A stretch of 64,000 nucleotides of DNA from Micropruina glycogenica (lineage in GTDB: Bacteria; Actinomycetota; Actinomycetes; Propionibacteriales; Propionibacteriaceae). Numbering within the stretch: position 1 is the stretch's first letter; every line of letters begins with the position of its first letter. Location of the stretch: the NCBI RefSeq assembly GCF_900289045.1, contig NZ_LT985188.1, forward strand, positions 2,232,001 through 2,296,000, written 5' to 3'. Below the pieces are notes generated by a model that saw nothing but the letters and a program-made list of their open reading frames with translations, did not search any database and was not told where the DNA came from. Shown here piece after piece: positions 60,675 to 64,000 of the stretch. Position numbers and translations under genes: made by a program.

Positions 60675-61130
60675 GTGGCTGACACTGATGGCGGCGGCTT
60701 CCTCGATGACCTTGTCGCCAAGGCCAAGGAAGTGGGCGAGCAGGTCAAGGAATTCGCCGAGGATGCGTTCGACAACGTCAAAGAGTTCACCGGCGACGCG
60801 GTCGAGAAGGGCCAAGAGGTCTTCGAGGGCATCAAAGACAAGTTCGACGGGGACGATGCGGGCGATGCCGTGCAAGACGCCGGTGACGCGGTGAAAGATG
60901 CCGCCGGTGACGCCGGCGACGCCGTGAAGGACGCGGCCGGTGACGTGGCCGACGCTGCGGGTGACGCGGTCGACGAAGCCAAAGACGCGGCGGCCGATGC
61001 TGGCGACGCGGTCAAGGACGCGGCAAGCGATGCGGCCAATGCCGCGGGCGACGCTGCCGACGACGCCAAAGACGCTGCCGCCGACGTGGCTGAGGACGTC
61101 GACAAGGGCGTCGACGAGGCGCAGAACTGA
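60675..61130 (+). CDS. Acidic LEA-like repeat protein
   Basis: 151 residues, start GTG after GGAAGGAG. The C-terminal ~90 residues are near-perfect repeats of the type GDAVKDAAGDAGDAVKDAAG, with Ala, Asp, Gly and Lys making most of the chain. The N-terminus (KAKEVGEQVKEFAEDAFDNVKEF) is an amphipathic helix. The 11-residue-like periodicity resembles group 3 LEA desiccation proteins, and apolipoprotein-like helices are an alternative. No signal peptide. A strong terminator follows. Confidence 0.85.
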   Translation: MADTDGGGFLDDLVAKAKEVGEQVKEFAEDAFDNVKEFTGDAVEKGQEVFEGIKDKFDGDDAGDAVQDAGDAVKDAAGDAGDAVKDAAGDVADAAGDAVDEAKDAAADAGDAVKDAASDAANAAGDAADDAKDAAADVAEDVDKGVDEAQN

Positions 61131-61144
61131 CCCACGGAATCGAT

Positions 61145-61172
61145 GAGGGGCCGTCCGGCTGGACGGCCCCTC
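61145..61172 (+). terminator. Intrinsic terminator after the LEA-like gene
   Basis: GAGGGGCCGTCC / GGACGGCCCCTC with a GGCT loop, then GTTCGT. It lies 15 bases past the stop. Confidence 0.85.
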
Positions 61173-61199
61173 GTTCGTCGTCCGGCGGGTCGGTTAGGC

Positions 61200-61312
61200 T
61201 GGCGGGCACTGAACCTGCGCAGGGGAACCCGGTGAGATTCCGGGACTGACCCGCAGCCGTGAACGCCAGCGATGGCGCAGTCGGAATGCCTGGCCGGTTC
61301 GGCTCTGCAACA
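61200..61312 (+). promoter_or_regulatory. Cobalamin riboswitch 1
   Basis: The conserved blocks are in order: GCAGGGGAACCCGGTGAGAT, CCGGGACTGACCCGCAGCCG, then AGTCGGAATGCCTGGCC. This is the B12-box riboswitch scaffold (GGGAAxxxGGTGxxAxTCC ... CTGxCCCGCxxCCGT ... GTCxGGAxxCC). A TAGGCT -10-like box lies at 61195-61200. Downstream, GCGGGC (61326) can pair with GCCCGC (61353), a hairpin just before the start at 61379 that could control ribosome access. Confidence 0.93.
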
Positions 61313-61378
61313 CCCGCCGAGGTTTGCGGGCAGAGCCCGAGCGATGGGTTCGGCCCGCATCAGCTGATAGGACCGCTC

Positions 61379-62482
61379 ATGTCACACCTGCGCCGCATCG
61401 CCGTGCTGCTGCTCATCAGTCTCACCGCCGCTTACGGGTTGGCGGTCGCACCAGCCCGAGCAGCCGGTGCCGAAGCGATCAAGGCAGCCGACTACATCGT
61501 GTCAACGTTCGAGGCCACCGGCGACAAGCGGTTCGGCGACGTCGGCTCGGCTGCCGACTCGGTGCTGGCGCTGGCCGCAACGGGTGACGCCAAGTACGCC
61601 GACGACATCGCGGCGATCACCACGTTTCTGCAGTCGTCGGCCCCCGCCTACGTGAAGCCCGACAGCGCCGGCGCCTCGGGTGCGGCCAAACTGGCCATCG
61701 TCGCCGCAGCGGTGAAGGCCGAACCGACGAGCTTCGGCGGGGTCGACCTGCTGGCCACGGTGACGGACGGGGTCGGCGCCGACGGCGCGTTCGGCGCCTT
61801 CCCCGGCCCGTTCAGTTCAGGGCTCGCCATGGTGGCGCTGGCCCGCAACGGCCGAGCGGTGCCCGACAGCATGGTCGACTACCTGTTGCGCTACGCCGAA
61901 CCCCGCAGCGGCACCACCGGCGGCGGCTTCGGCTGCGCCACCTACCCGTTCAAGGCCGACGGCGACTGCCCCGCCGCCGACCCCGACAGCACCGCGATGG
62001 CGGTGCTGGGCCTGCGGGCATCGGGGTCGGCGAAGGCCACCCAGGCGGTCACCGACGCCCTGGCCTGGCTGCAGGGCACCCAGCAGGCGGACGGCTCGTG
62101 GCAGAACTACTCGCCGGTGAACTCCACGGGTCTGGTCGGCCCGCTGTTCCCCGCCGGGTCCGAGCAGGCCACCAAGGCCACTGCCTACGTGGTGTCGCAG
62201 CAGTTGGCGTCGGGCGCACTGACCACCGGCACCGACACCAAGGCCAACCTGATCGCCACCCAGCAGGGCATCTTCGCCCTCACCGGCACCACCTACGCCA
62301 CCATCGGCGGGGCGCAGCCGAGCGCTTCGGCCACGCCGTCGGCCGTGGCCTCGACGAGCCCGACCGCTGCACCGGTGCCGGCCACCCCGTCGGCACCGAA
62401 CCCGGTGATCGGCTGGACGACTGCAGGGCTGCTGGTGCTGATGCTGGCCTTCTTCGTGCTCGCCCGCCGTCGGGCTTCGTGA
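61379..62482 (+). CDS. Secreted alpha/alpha-barrel (prenyltransferase-repeat / transcobalamin-like) protein with C-terminal membrane anchor
   Basis: 367 residues. Signal peptide MSHLRRIAVLLLISLTAAYG with AxA cleavage near APARAAG. The mature part has helical-pair repeats of the squalene-cyclase/prenyltransferase type (STAMAVLGLRASGSAKATQAVTDALAWLQGTQQADGSWQN; the DPDST and QQADGSW motifs). A Ser/Thr/Ala/Pro linker (about 310-340) precedes one TM helix (TTAGLLVLMLAFFVLA) and RRR. Eukaryotic intrinsic factor and transcobalamin use this same alpha-barrel to bind B12, and the gene is controlled by a B12 riboswitch. A cell-surface cobalamin- or cobinamide-binding role is inferred. Confidence 0.82.
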   Translation: MSHLRRIAVLLLISLTAAYGLAVAPARAAGAEAIKAADYIVSTFEATGDKRFGDVGSAADSVLALAATGDAKYADDIAAITTFLQSSAPAYVKPDSAGASGAAKLAIVAAAVKAEPTSFGGVDLLATVTDGVGADGAFGAFPGPFSSGLAMVALARNGRAVPDSMVDYLLRYAEPRSGTTGGGFGCATYPFKADGDCPAADPDSTAMAVLGLRASGSAKATQAVTDALAWLQGTQQADGSWQNYSPVNSTGLVGPLFPAGSEQATKATAYVVSQQLASGALTTGTDTKANLIATQQGIFALTGTTYATIGGAQPSASATPSAVASTSPTAAPVPATPSAPNPVIGWTTAGLLVLMLAFFVLARRRAS

Positions 62483-62521
62483 CGTACCCATCGGCAACCG
62501 GCCCGAGGCGTATACGCTGTC

Positions 62522-62636
62522 GATCACCTGAACTCGTGCAGGGGAACCCGGTGCAACTCCGGGGCTGACCCGCAACCGTGACGTCCGTGCAGGGCGAAGT
62601 CGGAATGCCTGCCCGGTTTCCGGCTCTCACACACCC
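62522..62636 (+). promoter_or_regulatory. Cobalamin riboswitch 2
   Basis: Blocks GTGCAGGGGAACCCGGTGCA, CTCCGGGGCTGACCCGCAAC and AAGTCGGAATGCCTGCCC show the same scaffold as riboswitch 1. It lies in the 229-base gap between the two secreted-protein genes, with TACGCT (62513) as a possible -10. Confidence 0.94.
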
Positions 62637-62711
62637 GTCGTGGAACGCGGGGCGGAGCCCGATCGCGTCTGGTCCGGCCTCGTGTCGTGGTCCACACGCG
62701 AAAGGACTCAC

Positions 62712-64000
62712 ATGCATCGCACCCTGCAGCGGGCACTGGCCGTCGGGACTACGGCCGCCCTCGCCCTCTCGGCACTCACCGCCTCGGCACCCACCGCCAG
62801 CGCCGCCGCGCCGAGCCTGACCAAGGCCGCCAACTACCTGGTGCGCAACCTGCCCACATCGGCCGACGGCGTCGGCACGGCTTTGACCACGGCGAACGCC
62901 TTCGCCGCGACCGGCGACTGCACCTACGCACCGGCGGCGCGCACCCTGGTGAGCCAGATCACCAAGGGCGCCAAGGCCTATCTGTATCCGGGCAAGAAGC
63001 TGAACCAGGCCCGCGCCGCCAATCTGGCGATCACCGTGCAGGCCCTCGGTCTCGACGTGCGCAAGTTCGCCGGCTACAACCTGCTGTCGCTGGTGCGCTC
63101 GGGCATGCCGGTCAGCGGCCAGGTCGGCGCCGGCGGTTCGACCTTCAACCAGAGCCTCGGCATCATCGCGATGAGCCGGGGCAAGGCAGACCTGCCGATT
63201 CAGACCCTGACCAGCCTGCTCGCCCTGCAGGTGAGCACAGGCGACGACAAGGGCGCCTTCGGCTACGAGTACCCGGCGGGCACGCTGAACGCCGACCCCG
63301 ACAGCACCGGCTTGGCGCTGGTGGCGCTGAAGGCGGTGGGGCACCTCGACCCGCAGCAGGACGCCGCGCTGGCCTGGGCCAAGGGCGTGCAACAGTCGGA
63401 CGGCTCGTGGCCCAACGACTACTCCCCCGTCGACACCACCGGGGTGCTCGGCTCAGCGGTCAACGCCCTGGGCGGCACCGCCGAAGCGGCCAAGGCGATC
63501 GACTGGCTCGGCACCCAGCAGTTGTCGGACGGCGGCTTTCCGGCCAGCCGCGACGGCGACGACAGCAACGTGATGGCGACCGCCAACGCGATCTGGCTGC
63601 TGGCCAAGAAGACGCCATTGGACGCCTCGCTCAACCTGGCCAAGTGCCCCAAGAACCCGACCAAACTGCCGGCGAGCACCACCACCTGCACCGGAGTCTG
63701 GGTGGTCGTCGATCGCGGCAACGGCGACAGCACGACGCGCTGCGCAACGAAGTACGGCAACGGCATCGACGCGCTCAAGAGCGCCGGCTTCGCCCTGGGC
63801 TTCGACCCGAGTGGCTACATCAACCGCATTCACGGCTTTCCGTACACCATCGACACCACCTTCTCGAAGTACTGGGGCTACTACTACGCCACCCCGAAGA
63901 GCGACGGCGGCTGGAGCGAGTGGAGCGAGTACCAGGTCGGCGCCGGGGATTCCAAGCCCGCCAAGGGTGCGGTCGAGGGCTGGCTCTACGGCCCGTGGCT
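62712..64000 (+). CDS. Secreted transcobalamin/intrinsic-factor-like protein (alpha-barrel plus DUF4430), C-terminus beyond the window
   Basis: 429 residues visible. Signal peptide (RALAVGTTAALALSALTASAPTASAAAP). Residues ~30-315 are the alpha/alpha-barrel (LTKAANYLVRNL, NADPDSTGLALVALKAVG, WAKGVQQSDGSWPNDYSPVDTTG, WLGTQQLSDGGFPASRDG). From ~325 a DUF4430 domain follows (TGVWVVVDRGNGDSTTRC, GIDALKSAGFALGF, YWGYYYATPKSDGGWSEWSEY), the beta domain that closes over B12 in intrinsic factor and transcobalamin. Both domains plus a cobalamin riboswitch make corrinoid capture likely. Downstream genes, perhaps an importer, are outside the window. Confidence 0.88.
   Translation, partial: MHRTLQRALAVGTTAALALSALTASAPTASAAAPSLTKAANYLVRNLPTSADGVGTALTTANAFAATGDCTYAPAARTLVSQITKGAKAYLYPGKKLNQARAANLAITVQALGLDVRKFAGYNLLSLVRSGMPVSGQVGAGGSTFNQSLGIIAMSRGKADLPIQTLTSLLALQVSTGDDKGAFGYEYPAGTLNADPDSTGLALVALKAVGHLDPQQDAALAWAKGVQQSDGSWPNDYSPVDTTGVLGSAVNALGGTAEAAKAIDWLGTQQLSDGGFPASRDGDDSNVMATANAIWLLAKKTPLDASLNLAKCPKNPTKLPASTTTCTGVWVVVDRGNGDSTTRCATKYGNGIDALKSAGFALGFDPSGYINRIHGFPYTIDTTFSKYWGYYYATPKSDGGWSEWSEYQVGAGDSKPAKGAVEGWLYGPW

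Overview
The window is chromosomal DNA of a high-GC Gram-positive bacterium (Actinomycetota). The evidence is a very GC-rich sequence, many GTG starts with 4-base ATGA/GTGA gene overlaps, HrcA/CIRCE control of groES-groEL, and an actinobacterial gene order of rplM-rpsI-glmM ... glmS-acpS-nnrE ... tsaE-tsaB-rimI-tsaD ... groES-groEL, all on the minus strand. A propionibacterial relative is plausible (mannitol PTS, cobalamin-controlled secreted proteins), but the sequence alone does not fix the genus.

Layout. 1-1.4 kb: groEL (5' part only) and groES behind two CIRCE operators. 1.4-4.5 kb: a tight minus-strand operon of an Lgt-like membrane protein, a 3-TM protein, a radical SAM protein resembling the tetraether-lipid synthase (Tes) family and a small membrane protein. 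5.1-8.3 kb: a MarR regulator translationally coupled to a 14-TM-type MFS exporter with a very large repeat/coiled-coil insertion before its last helix. 8.3-18.1 kb: accessory metabolism (two GH13 proteins, VOC pair, MOSC, transglutaminase-like, DCC thioredoxin-like, THUMP-like methyltransferase, homocysteine methyltransferase). 18.1-21.6 kb: NUDIX and the t6A block tsaE(GNAT fusion)-tsaB-rimI-tsaD. 21.6-28.9 kb: what looks like a block inserted between tsaE and nnrE, made of an HNH-nuclease remnant, several interspersed repeats, a mannitol PTS cluster (mtlA-mtlD-mtlF) and two tandem IS5-family copies. 28.9-42.4 kb: nnrE, acpS, glmS, coaA, a chimeric gene remnant, a phosphoesterase, a cNMP/CBS/DUF294 protein, a solute-binding lipoprotein with an amino-acid permease, then glmM, rpsI and rplM. 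42.5-53.6 kb: a mobile-element zone (one integrase-type IS, one IS110 element, three tandem IS5 copies) around a glycosyltransferase pair and an asparaginase. 53.6-60.5 kb: EF-G-like GTPase, a DUF559/AbiEi-like gene bracketed by two 75-bp palindromes, YccF, trmB-truA-methyltransferase. 60.7-64 kb: an LEA-like repeat protein, then two cobalamin riboswitches, each leading a secreted alpha/alpha-barrel protein; the second also carries the beta domain (DUF4430) of the intrinsic factor/transcobalamin fold and runs off the window.

How it works together. Housekeeping blocks (protein folding, t6A tRNA modification, amino-sugar and CoA synthesis, NAD(P)HX repair, ribosomal proteins) form the backbone. 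Accessory cargo and repeats have been layered onto it. The most interesting parts are the palindrome-bracketed DUF559 cassette, the transcobalamin-like pair under B12 riboswitches, the Tes-like lipid operon, and the paired, oppositely oriented IS5 arrays together with an IS110 element that has split an interspersed repeat. No tRNA, rRNA, CRISPR array or prophage was recognised.
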